This document shows positions 54,760 to 64,000 of a DNA stretch of 64,000 nucleotides, one piece after another. The translations under genes and the position numbers were made by a program. The notes under the pieces were generated by a model, which worked only from the letters and a program-made list of their open reading frames with translations, was not told the DNA's origin and searched no databases. How positions within the stretch are numbered: the stretch's first letter is position 1; each line of letters starts with the position of its first letter. The stretch comes from Miscanthus floridulus (taxonomy: Eukaryota > Streptophyta > Magnoliopsida > Poales > Poaceae), in contig NC_089593.1 of assembly GCF_019320115.1 (NCBI RefSeq), positions 32,320,536-32,384,535 of the forward strand, in the 5' to 3' direction.

Positions 54760-55466
54760 GTGGATCGAGCTATGGCATGTGGACAGCGGTGAATCGAAGG
54801 GCTAGAGAGGTAGAGTCGCATGATGTACGTTGATTGAGGAGGAGGCGGGGGAGGTGGCCAAGCGGGGGCTACAATAGAAGTCAAATAATGGGAGTGAGGA
54901 CAGGCTTTGTACACACTAGGATGCTAGGGGTGGAACAGGCTTTTGACATGAGCGCACCACATTCATCATTACTAGTATCGAAGTAATGAATATTTTAGTC
55001 GGGTCGGACCTTCTATCATCCGGTAAACTATATAGTGCAGTCCTATCCAAGCAGTCATAGGCTCACAGTAGCTGAGGGGTAGTAGCTAGATAGGGATGGC
55101 TACATTACATGGTTTCATAGGTTCTAATCGTCTTGCACTCCCTCGGCTATGTTTGAAGCTACCGCTTCAGGATTCATGCTTGCAGCCACAAACGGTGTAG
55201 CTCCTGTTTATAGCATAGCCGATCAGGCAAAAGTTCTACTTGTAGCTGTACAAGAGTTACATGTCTGACCCATTCAAATTTATGCTGATTGGACTATCAG
55301 GCGAGCATACAGTTTACAAGAAATAGGTAAACGTTATTTTGTCTAATATACTAGAGGGACATGGTCAGGGAAAAGTTGTGGTCGATAGTTGTAGAGTACA
55401 CATCCCTAGTATGGTAACTAGTTGCCATCTATAATCATGATTTTAGTTAGAATAAATGTCAATCGA
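54760..55466. other. Unassigned sequence
   Basis: No gene or repeat boundary recognised downstream-facing from the F-box pseudogene start. Its promoter would lie near 54760-54900. Confidence 0.3.
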
Positions 55467-55570
55467 GATCCTCAAACCAGCCTGGAACGCAATAATAAGT
55501 TCATACAAATAGTATGGTTTGATATGAAGCACGTTACCTTTATCCAGATCCTCAAACCAACATGGAACGC
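55467..55570. repeat. Direct repeat of 24 bp, 80 bp apart
   Basis: GATCCTCAAACCAGCCTGGA at 55467 recurs as GATCCTCAAACCAACATGGA at 55547, both followed by ACGC. Two mismatches. No element could be assigned. Confidence 0.65.
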
Positions 55571-56312
55571 GGTTGGGAAAATGCAAACGGGTGAGGGAAG
55601 GCAGGAGCCAGAAGGTAGGCGATTGATGCAATGTGCGCTATCAGATGAGGGAAGGGGGCCACTCCTTTCATATAGACCTTGCACGGCTGACGAGAGTGAA
55701 GCGAATGCGGCAGGAAAGCGGGACACAAGAAGTGAATCGAGAAAAAGAGCTTTTGACCACCATGACATACTTGACACTTGAATGCCTGGTGTGGTTGGGA
55801 TAGGTCTTTTCTATACTTATTTCACTACAATCCAAGTAGTCACAACAGTCGAGGGGAAGACTGATTGCTACAACACTTTATACTATCCTATGAGATCAAA
55901 TACACGGCACGTGGACTTTCTTGCGTTCGTAGTAAAAGTCAACAACATGGCTCATCCATTCTACATTAGATCAAGGCAAGACTTGTTCAGATGAACTCCT
56001 CACTGCATGGTTCTTTCAAGTTTAAATTTTACACCCACATCCTCCGATCAGAAAGGGCGAACACCGTTAGTATATTACAGATCAGAAAGAGAACCCAAAA
56101 GAAATCTATAGGCAAAACCAACCAACAGGGGCTAGAAACAAGTTACCAAATAACCAAAGGAATTAAGCTACACCACACTAAGCAAAGTTTAATAGACCTA
56201 ATACGAAGTTCAACAAAGGTTAACACAGACATGCATGCAAATAATTAAGAATTCACATACGGTCGTCCCACAAACCAAACCTAGTCATGACTTGTACTAC
56301 TGATATGTCCCA
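55571..56312. other. Unassigned sequence
   Basis: No convincing coding sequence or repeat; short ORFs look like chance. Confidence 0.3.
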
Positions 56313-56314
56313 CA

Positions 56315-58247
56315 GATCAACAGTCGAGGCGGTCGTGCAAGATCTCATCCATATTCACCTTCACTAAGATGACGTTGGTGGCTGACTCGATGCACTTGAA
56401 TTGATCATCAATATAATCTTCGTCTTCCGGTGTTGGTAGAAAAGCCTGCTGCACCAACCAGATTTTCACCACTACACCAAACTCAAGCTGGGCAGCGACC
56501 AGCGCCATGGCAGCGCCTTGATGGATGGCTTTGGACACCATGTCCCGAATGTGGGATGGCTGGTCTTAGAGGTGCTCCTCTAGTGCAGTGACCGGATCAT
56601 CAGCTATCTGCACCGAGAAGGCAGCGTCACGGGCGGCGGTAGCATCAACAAGCAGGTTCTGGACCTTCCACCTCAGCGGCTTCTTTTTGGGTGGCGCCAA
56701 GTGTAGCGCACGTGGCCTTCAGCTCATCACGTAGCTTGCTGGCATCTAGACTAGCCCCTGAGTACAAGTCAGTGACCCTGAGGTAAGCCTCCTTTAACTT
56801 AAAGTAATCTTCGTGGTCTGACGATGCATCACTAGAAGATTGTACAGGATTAGATGGGACTTCGTGGTCTTACAATGCATCACTAGAAGACTATCTATGG
56901 TCAAACAGGATTAGCGACGGCATGTGGTGATGGGACATCTCTCTGCACAATGCAAGCCAAGTTCAAGCCCACAGTATAAGAGGGAGAATGATCTGATTGA
57001 GAAGGCAAACGACTCATCGGACTGTCTGGAGTAGCATGGAATGGAATCGTCGCTGGTGGCTGCCCCACTGGGGGATGGTTCCTGGGGCCACTTTCCGAGT
57101 GCGACCATAGATGAAGAACCCAGCTCTAGGGCCAACGATCCTCGGGACGCTGTCACACCCACGTCCACCTATTGAGAAAGTAGGCAATTTCCAAATACTT
57201 GTTAAATTAAGAAGTATGAACATAAATACTAGCGTGAGCATTACTTGCATACTCTACTTAATTTAATGAAGAGAAATAGCATGAATAGTGGTACATGAAA
57301 AAATTAGCTCGTCAGGAGGAACTGGCGGCGGGTGTGAGACCACTTTGATGAGAGGCCCGTCTATCGGTGGAGGATGGCCAGCGCTGAAGGACACCGAGGA
57401 CTCCCCCTGCCACAATCCATTGTGTACTCTCCCATAACCTTCATCACCCGTTGGTCTAGGTCATCCTCGTGGATGGTGACCCACGACTCGATTCTAGGGT
57501 CCATTGGGCCTCAGAACTCCCACTGGGGGTGGTGCCTCATCTTCAAGGGGAGGACCCAATGGCCGATGAAGATACGGATCACCCTCATCCCTGTCAGGCC
57601 TCGGTCCTTCAGGTCCTTGATCATATCCAACAAGTTGGGCACATGGTGCCTATAGGCCTCCAGGGGTGGTAGTTCCTCCCATGACTCCGGGAGGTCACCA
57701 CACAGCCAGTCAGGAGAATAAGACAGCAGTGGTAGGCTCTCATTGGGGACATAGAGCCATGACTTTTGCTACCCCAAGTCCATGTAAGGGTAGCGATCAA
57801 GCCTCAGGTACCTATCCTCCAATCCGAGATGAAGTTGGATCAAGGCGCCCCCATCCGAGGAAGACAGACCCTCTCAGGCGCTGAGCGAACCACTCGAAAT
57901 AACTGCCATAGCTCATAGTGGGCAGGGACTCCCAGGAAGCCCTTACACAGCATGATGAAGATCGAGAGGTGGAGGATCCCCTCTAGGGTCAAGTCATGGA
58001 GGCGGAGCCTATATTAGTACAGCAACAACCGGAGTAAGGGCTGCACCAGCACCCCGAACCCTAAAGAGTGGAAATGGGTGAAAGAGACGACCTCATTCTC
58101 TTTTGGCCTCGGCTCCACTTCGGTTCTCGACGGGACTCTCCACCTGATCGCATCGGTGGCCTCTGGAATCACTGTGTTCAATCATAGCTCATCGAACGCC
58201 TTGCGGTCAACGGACGACTTCATCCACTGCGGGGTCATGGTCCTCTC
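56315..58247 (-). pseudogene. Decayed 'putative gypsy type transposon' (Transposase_28-like) ORF
   Basis: The minus strand from about 58247 reads MTPQWMKSSVDRKAFDEL, then VVSFTHFHSLGFGVLVQPLL and LHDLTLEGILHLSIFIMLCK with GFLGVPAHYELWQLF, the pattern of Pfam PF04195 proteins found in grass gypsy elements. Further on are LEAYRHHVPNLLDMIKDLKD and RGLTGMRVIRIFIGHWVLPL (about 57520-57670). At the end, 56541-56317 encodes MVSKAIHQGAAMALVAAQLE and DEILHDRL, typical of the C terminus of the same protein type. Stops and frame changes are frequent. It is a relic of a gypsy-type accessory ORF; no LTRs of its own were found. Confidence 0.7.
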
Positions 58248-58744
58248 AAGAGGCGTCGGTAGTGCAAAGGGCGTAGTAGGGTGGAGGGAAAAAGCTTTGG
58301 GATGGAAGGAGAAGATCTGGGGTGGGAAGGTACACGATCGTAGAAGGCAGCAGATAACTCGTGGAACCACCCCACGGCCCATGACCACTGACACATTTGC
58401 GTGGGTGGGTGGTTCGCCTTCGCCCTCGCCCTGTCACATCAATGCGACGGGCAGCGAGGCGAACATCCCTACTGGAGTTGCTTGCTAATGCCACACGCGC
58501 GCGCACCTGCGTGGGAATACAGGAGCCTACAAGACAAAAAATGGATGCCGCACGTCGTTTATCAATACTATCTGGGTAGTCACGATTTCAAACTGCTGGA
58601 CCTTCTGTGATAAACCTTATCGCTCCACTTGTGTTCGACTAGTGAAAATTTTAGATGATCGTTCTATCGTTAGGGTGCACAAACATTTCAATGACTATGC
58701 ATCCGTCCTTTGATGGTTGCGATCAGCCCAAATCTGAATTCAAC

Positions 58745-58800
58745 TACTTCCTCCGTCCCTAATCGAGGAGTTAGAATTGTCAAATGTGACCAAATAAAAA
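58745..58800. mobile_element. Stowaway-like MITE fragment
   Basis: CTACTTCCTCCGTCCCTAAT is a Stowaway-type terminus. The other end is not visible. Confidence 0.5.
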
Positions 58801-58922
58801 AAACTCAATGTAATAAGAATCAACCGAAGTATATGAAGTATGAAAGAAATAAATAGTTGGACTAACATAATAACTTTGTTCATTTATATACAAAAGTACA
58901 TTGCATAGTATTTCTCTAATCT

Positions 58923-59141
58923 CTAATGTCTAAAACATCTCATCTTTCCAAGGGGACTCATGTTAGACGGTTGACAAATTGCATTCAGTCGATCAACATG
59001 AGTGAAGATGATAGAGTCTCCTCCCACAAACACAGTAACACTACAAAGTCTTTTCATTTGCTCGAAATTCCTAACACGGACAAAAATCTCGCCACTATCA
59101 TTGTCTTCGATAACGGTAACAAAGCAATCTTTACCAAACAT
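58923..59141 (-). pseudogene. Gene fragment, function unknown
   Basis: A 72-residue minus-strand ORF reads like a globular protein: MFGKDCFVTVIEDNDSGEIF, then a basic turn, CSVTVFVGGDSIIFTHVDRL. It resembles beta-rich C-terminal regions of plant DUF295/F-box-type proteins, but this is only an impression. No start, intron or partner exon is visible, so I treat it as a fragment. Confidence 0.35.
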
Positions 59142-59700
59142 ATAACGAACTGCAGCTTCAACAACAATCAGTTTGGGCTATTGATGAACATGACATCCCC
59201 AAGCAACAAGCACCCCTTCTACGGTACCTGGCAACACTCCTAGCCGCCAAAGCGCAAGCTTGCGGGTGGAGTAAACATGGGTGTTGTGGTATGACGACAT
59301 CTCTCTGTATACAGAACAAAAAAACACAAGAAAAAATCATTATAAAAAACCACATATAAAAAACACTACACCTTGAACAAGCAAGAACCATTACAAAGCA
59401 ACATAATATTTCCTAGGCCATATCTTAGCCTCGATTGAGATCTTGATCTTGACTAGAATAAAATGACAAAGAAACTAAAACTCGCCTCAACAAGGACGAT
59501 CACTGTAGATCTATGGGCAATAGCTGCTAACGAAGGTGCAACACTGCCTCTTTTTCTTGACTAGCAACTTGCAAGTGAAAAGTAAAAGAGACCAGGAAGG
59601 ATATTTATACTCGACACAGATGCTAATAAATGTAAGAAGACGTGAGTCCCCGTAGCGTTACTAATCACTAATAAAATAGATTCTAAATACGAGCAGTCAG
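59142..59700. other. Unassigned sequence
   Basis: AT-rich, no feature recognised. Confidence 0.3.
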
Positions 59701-59701
59701 A

Positions 59702-59826
59702 GTAGTAGTCGAGGGGTGGGCATGTTTTTCTATTCTGATTACGAGAAAGTTCGACATGTTAAATACACAAAGCTGCGAACTTTCTCGTTATCAGAGTAGG
59801 AAAACGCGTCAACCCCTCGACTACTA
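59702..59826. repeat. Near-perfect foldback (inverted repeat) with short loop
   Basis: The left arm 59702-59753 (GTAGTAGTCGAGGGGT... ACGAGAAAGTTCG) is inverted at 59775-59826 (CGAACTTTCTCGT... ACCCCTCGACTACTAC). Arms are about 52 bp with a handful of mismatches and a loop of about 21 nt. It could be a foldback MITE or a hairpin RNA source. Target duplications are not obvious. Confidence 0.85.
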
Positions 59827-59968
59827 CACTAGCAATTCAAGTAGTAACGGCGACGAGCAATGGGAACGTACTCGAGTGATGGGAAAGTACAGCACCGACT
59901 ATGACTCCAGTGAGGAGGAGGACGATCCGGAGTACTGCGACTCATCCAGCGAATCACCAGAGCAATAA
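59827..59968 (+). other. Short acidic coding-like stretch
   Basis: The plus strand encodes a Ser/Asp/Glu-rich tail (DYDSSEEEDDPEYCDSSSES) ending with a stop at 59966-59968. It follows the foldback directly. No family recognised; it may be a captured fragment or chance. Confidence 0.25.
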
Positions 59969-61267
59969 CAAGGAGGATGATGCTTTTTTCTCTTTCTCTA
60001 GAAACTCAAATCCCCTTAGAATCCATGACTTTTTTAAGGTTGTGAAATCTATGGGGATATCCACAACCCACTTAGTTATTTATGGAGGGTTTTCCATCCC
60101 TGGGCCTGCCTTCCCCTTGCTTCAAAATTACAGGCCTTAGTTCAAACAGCCGCAGATGCAGTCACACAAATAAAAAAAATCGGTAGATGCAACGCAACAA
60201 GCCACAGTGAGTACATTTATTTTCTATTTTTTTGGTAATTTTTAGGTGTCAAATTCATGCATCTTTTAATTATTAATTATCATCGTCTTTTAGTTTTATG
60301 TTTATTTATATTATTATTAAAAAAACCAAAAAGGCAACACCTAACTCATCGGATATATAAACAAGTGTATAGGAGAAAAAAAATGAAAAGATGGATATTA
60401 GGTAAGTAACTTTTTGTCGAAATCATTTCCTATTAAAACACAAAATAAATTCTGGTCTCTGCTGAGCACCACGCCGAGCAGTCCCGCCAACACACCCTGA
60501 AAATTTGATTTTGCACCGCGCCGAGCAGTCCCACCAACACGCACCAAAAATTAGATGTCTCTCTTTTGCCCTCCGCACGGAAAATAGATTTACCATGCCA
60601 TCGATTTCAGACAAGGGCATTTGTGGTAATGTGATGGCCACACAAAAGCACAAAGAGTCGCCGTCTCTGTCTCCAACTCCATTCTCCAGCCGTACCGTCT
60701 CTCTTACAGCTCCAAATCCTAGTCCCATGGCCTCCTTTTCCACTCTCTAGCCGCCCCCTCTGCCACCCTTCTCTAGACCCTAGGCGCCATCGGCACAACA
60801 GCTCGACTTCCTCTCTACTCTCTAGATGCATCCTCTCTCATACATTTCCAAACCCTAGCCTCGACGACGAAACAAGCCAGATCTAGATCCCCTACCTCGG
60901 CACCTGCCATGACCGACCGGATCTGAACCCTAGCTATAGCCAGATCTGTTACCCATTCATCAATGCCGGCCGCACCAGCTCCGTGACCACAATGACAAGA
61001 CCGGATCTGAACATGGACACGGAGGAAGAGATACCCAAATTTCTTTTATGATGTGTGCACTACTGTAGAGGCTGAACCAAGGATATGTAGATAGCGATGG
61101 GGTTACATATTTCCTATAGTAGAGTGTAGCTGACATGTGCTTTATTTGATTAATGATTTCCATATAAGCTATAGTTACTAGTTAGGCGCTTATTTGCATA
61201 CTCTTGCTTTGTTGTGTTGACATTCCGTAGAAGCTTTAGTTAATAAATGCCTTTGTAATATAGAAAG
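59969..61267. other. Mostly unassigned sequence
   Basis: 60000-60200 looks like DNA-transposon-like intergenic sequence. 60600-60960 is CT-rich with repeated CCCTAG and CCAGATCT motifs, resembling a plant 5' UTR. No coding exon could be supported. Confidence 0.3.
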
Positions 61268-61480
61268 ATGGAAGAACTTGGAATACATGTGGGCCCAAAA
61301 CCTATGTCTCCAAAGGTAAAAAAGTCAAGCACAAAGGGTAGACACGGTGAAGATTTCGAATATATCCCTAAACTAGAGGAGGTAGTTGAGGGATTTAATA
61401 TTATAGATAAAATAGATTTAGATTTAGAAGATGAAGCAGTACCCCTAGCAATTGAGGTGCTTGTTCTATCTTGTATTTAG
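61268..61480 (+). other. Small ORF, possibly an exon of a decayed transposon gene
   Basis: A 70-residue ORF starts MEELGIHVGPKPMSPKVKKS, is Lys-rich, then acidic (IDKIDLDLEDEAVPL). About 100 bp later, 61600-61920 contains further protein-like pieces (MSPRRRHSK near 61639; WTPIPRDQLKLHELTGDIYQ near 61790-61840). The order suggests exons of one unknown transposon-borne gene. No domain recognised. Confidence 0.35.
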
Positions 61481-61924
61481 TTCAGAGGGGGGTGTAGGTA
61501 GCAATGCAATGCTTTACTGTTTGGATAGCAATGCAATTTGTACATGATTGCTGCTTAAGTTTGTATCTCCAATTTCAGTGTCTGGGTCGAAGGAGCCATA
61601 GAGGAGGCTCTGCCAGCAGGGCAAAAGGTAGTGCTACCATGAGTCCTAGGCGAAGGCACTCCAAGCGGTAGAATTCAACAAGACCAGGAGAGTTTTCTCT
61701 TAGAGTTCGTACTCAGAGGGCTACCACTGGCAAAAGGGTGGAGGTATAGTAGTAGGTGAACATAATTCTCCATCACCATGGACACCTATACCCAGGGATC
61801 AATTAAAACTTCATGAATTGACTGGAGATATTTATCAGGATGGCACCCAACCTAGCCCTATGAGAGACTACCCACGGCCAAATGATGATAGATATGCTGA
61901 AGAGGAGCCCTCTGAGCTACCTAG

Positions 61925-62492
61925 TAAAAGCTCTAGTTTGGTTTTGGTGAATTGATGAAACCCTAAGTGCTAACCTAGTTTATCAAGTGATCATGAGATA
62001 GGTAGCACACTCCAAGTGGTGAAGCAAATGAACATCATAACATGATGATGATGCCATGATGATGATCAAGTGCTTGGACTTGGAAAGAAGAAAGAGAAAA
62101 ACAAAAAGCTCAAGGCAAAGGTATAAACAATAGGGGCTATTTTGTTTTGGTGATCAAGACACTTAGAGAGTGTGATCACATTTAGGTTTGATAGCCGTAC
62201 TATTAAGAGGGGTGAAACTCGTATCAGAATGCGGTTATCAAAGTGCCACTAGATGTTCTAACTCATTGCATATGCATTTAGGATCTAGTGGAGTGCTAAC
62301 ACCCTTGAAAATGTTTGTAAAAATACGCTAACACATGTGCACAAGGTGATACACTTGGTGGTTGGCACATTTGATCAAGGGTGGTGAAGTTTGGGAGCAA
62401 GGGTAAGAAACTCCACCGGCGGAGTGTCCGCCCGTAGAGTGCGGACAGTCCGACGGTGCCACCGGCGCCCTAGACAGAAAAGAAGGAGGTCA
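61925..62492 (+). repeat. 5' LTR portion of a SIRE/Maximus-like copia element
   Basis: Begins near TTTGGTTTTGGTGAATTGATG at about 61937 and continues with the LTR signature TCATGAGATAGGTAGCACAC and GTGCTAACACCCTTGAAAATG. It is joined directly to pol sequence near 62492, so the rest of the LTR and the 5' internal region are lost. Confidence 0.65.
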
Positions 62493-63704
62493 CTGGATGT
62501 AAAGAGTGCATTTCTCAATGGTTATATCAATGAAGAAGTATATGTTGAGCAACCTCCCGGTTTCAAAGATGACAAGAAGCCCAACCATGTGTACAAGTTG
62601 AAGAAGGCATTGTATGGCTTGAAGCAAGCGCCTAGAGCTTGGTATAAGATATTGAGGGATTTCCTACTCTCTAAAGGGTTCATAATGGGCAAGGTTGATA
62701 CCACTCTTTTCATCAAGAAGATTGGAAAAGACTTGTTTGTGTTGCAAATCTATGTTGATGACATCATATTTGGATCAACAAATCAAGATTTTTGTGATGA
62801 GTTTGGAAAGATGATGGCTAATGAGTTTGAGATGTCCATGATTGGAGAGTTGAGTTACTTCCTTGGTTTTCAAATCAAGCAATTGAAGAATGGTACATTT
62901 GTAAGTCAAGGCAAGTACATCAAGGACATGATCAAGAAGTTTGGCATGATTGATAGCAAAGTCATTAGCACACCAATGGGAACCAATGGCAACTTGGATA
63001 GTGATGCAAGTGGAAATATGGTGGATCAAAAGTTGTATCGGTCTATGATTGGAAGATTACTCTATGTGACCGCATCAAGGCCGGATATCATGTTTAGTGT
63101 ATGCATGTGTGCAAGATTTCAAGCCTCACCAAGAGAAAGTCATTTGAAGGCTACAAAGAGAATATTGAGGTACTTGAAGCATACACCAAATGTTAGTTTG
63201 TGGTATCCCAAAGGAGCAAAGTTTGAGCTAGTTGGTTACTTCGACTCGGATTATGCGGGATGCAAGGTTGAAAGGAAGGGCACCTCAGGCACATGTCAAT
63301 TGTTGGGAAGATCACTTGTTTCATGGTCATCAAAGAAGCAAAATAGTGTTGCATTATCAACCGCCGAAGCCGAATACATATCTACCGGTAGTTGTTGTGC
63401 ACAAGTACTTTAGATGAAGGCCACTTTGAGTGACTTTGGAATCAAGTTCAAGAAAGTGCCTTTGCTATGTGACAATGAGAGTGCAATCAAGCTAACCAAC
63501 AATCCGGTTCAACATACAAGAACAAAGCACATTGATGTCCGCCACCATTTCATAAGAGATCACCAACAAAAAGGGGACATTTGCATTGAGAGTGTAGGCA
63601 CCGAAGATCAACTTGCCGATATATTCACCAAGCCATTGGATGAGAAAAGGTTTTGCAAGCTAAGGAATGAGTTGAACATATTGGATTTCTCAAATATGTG
63701 TTGA
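62492..63704 (+). pseudogene. Copia RT and RNase H, 5' deleted, one stop
   Basis: One frame runs from 62492 to 63704. RT begins at LDVKSAFLNGYINEEVYVEQ and includes LYGLKQAPRAWY and the catalytic LQIYVDDIIFGSTN. RNase H includes GYFDSDYAGC and STAEAEYIS, then DNESAIKLTNNPVQHTRTKH and the terminal DIFTKPLDEKRF. A single TAG stop at 63411-63413 interrupts RNase H. Gag, protease, integrase and the start of RT are missing. The family type is SIRE/Maximus-like, judged by sequence and by the long purine-rich region that follows. Confidence 0.88.
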
Positions 63705-64000
63705 TGCACGCCCACTCATATGACATGCCTCTCCTTCGAGCAATCCAAGGTAAAAGTTGATTGGCATGACATACATCTTTGCTAAGGGGGAGAAATATCA
63801 TAAAGGAAAGAAAACATTAAGATATCTTGATGTATGATATAGGGGGAGAGATAGATATGACAAAGGAAGAGATAGATATGACAAAGGAAAGGGATCAATT
63901 AAAATTTTGAGCACACAAGTAGGGGGAGCAAGCTCATGAACTTGGATGATGCATTTGAATGTGCATTTCATGTGTTTGCTTGCATGGCATAAGTTCTAAA
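63705..64000 (+). other. Post-pol region of the copia element with purine tracts
   Basis: Contains three AGGGGGAG-type purine tracts (about 63785, 63841 and 63921) and a perfect tandem 21-bp repeat at 63848-63868 and 63869-63889. Such multiple tracts are common downstream of pol in SIRE-like elements. The 3' LTR would lie beyond the window. Confidence 0.6.

Noticed and set aside
55422..55781. Plus-strand 119-codon ORF
   Set aside because: It spans a direct repeat, has no conserved motifs and a low-information composition; treated as chance.
57374..57672. Plus-strand ORFs
   Set aside because: The minus strand over the same bases carries the conserved accessory-ORF protein, so these are shadows.
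1..64000. tRNA genes
   Set aside because: Scanned by eye for A- and B-box patterns and cloverleaf ends. Only primer-binding-site complements were found. A tRNAscan-SE run would settle it.

Overview
This is a transposon-rich stretch of a grass nuclear genome. I infer a panicoid or andropogonoid grass such as sugarcane, Miscanthus, sorghum or maize. The evidence is intron-containing plant genes, Tourist- and Stowaway-type MITEs, RTE and L1 LINEs, a Helitron-type 3' terminus, Ty3/gypsy chromovirus and Tat/Athila-type elements, and SIRE/Maximus-like Ty1/copia sequence. No prokaryotic features, CRISPR arrays or tRNA genes were seen.

Genes. The one gene that looks intact is an ALFIN-LIKE PHD-finger protein on the minus strand (893-5827, five exons, 258 residues). 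Its third intron (1405-3965) carries a recent 5'-truncated RTE LINE with a perfect 19-bp target duplication. From 10149 to 15117 on the minus strand lies a serine carboxypeptidase (S10) gene with eleven recognisable exons. It has a one-base frameshift in exon 8 and no final exon with the catalytic His, so I call it a pseudogene. Three complete MITEs sit in its introns. An F-box-like gene at 54.0-54.8 kb is broken by two in-frame stops.

Layout. 1-296: edge of a copia LTR. 0.9-5.8 kb: ALFIN-LIKE gene. 6.3-6.85 kb: MITE with a nested insertion. 7.06-8.48 kb: probable solo copia LTR. 8.5-9.24 kb: nuclear plastid DNA made of a 23S rRNA piece and a group II intron piece. 10.1-15.1 kb: carboxypeptidase pseudogene. 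About 15.4-19.09 kb: candidate Helitron with gene fragments. 19.1-20.6 kb: 5' part of an L1 LINE. 20.8-24.6 kb: Tat-like gypsy remnant (protease, gag, tRNA-Asp primer site, LTR). 24.6-25.6 kb: copia LTR fragment. 25.6-26.6 kb: another gypsy gag remnant. 26.57-27.94 kb: LTR of a plus-strand Tat-like element, whose primer binding site is split by a 13.2-kb chromovirus (27941-41103, here Gypsy-A) and resumes at 41104. About 42.1-52.7 kb: a second chromovirus (Gypsy-B) with no recognised 5' LTR. 53-59 kb: LTR fragment, MITE, F-box pseudogene and a decayed gypsy-type accessory ORF. 59.7 kb: near-perfect foldback. 61.9-64 kb: internally deleted SIRE-like copia element running off the window.

How the parts relate. 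Almost all of the window is retroelement sequence in nested layers. Both chromoviruses carry an extra sense ORF between the leader and gag, with coiled-coil or acidic character, and both are riddled with TAG stops. The excess of TAG fits cytosine methylation followed by deamination at CAG sites. These extra ORFs, the insertion into the tRNA-Asp primer site and the composite plastid insert are the observations I would follow first.
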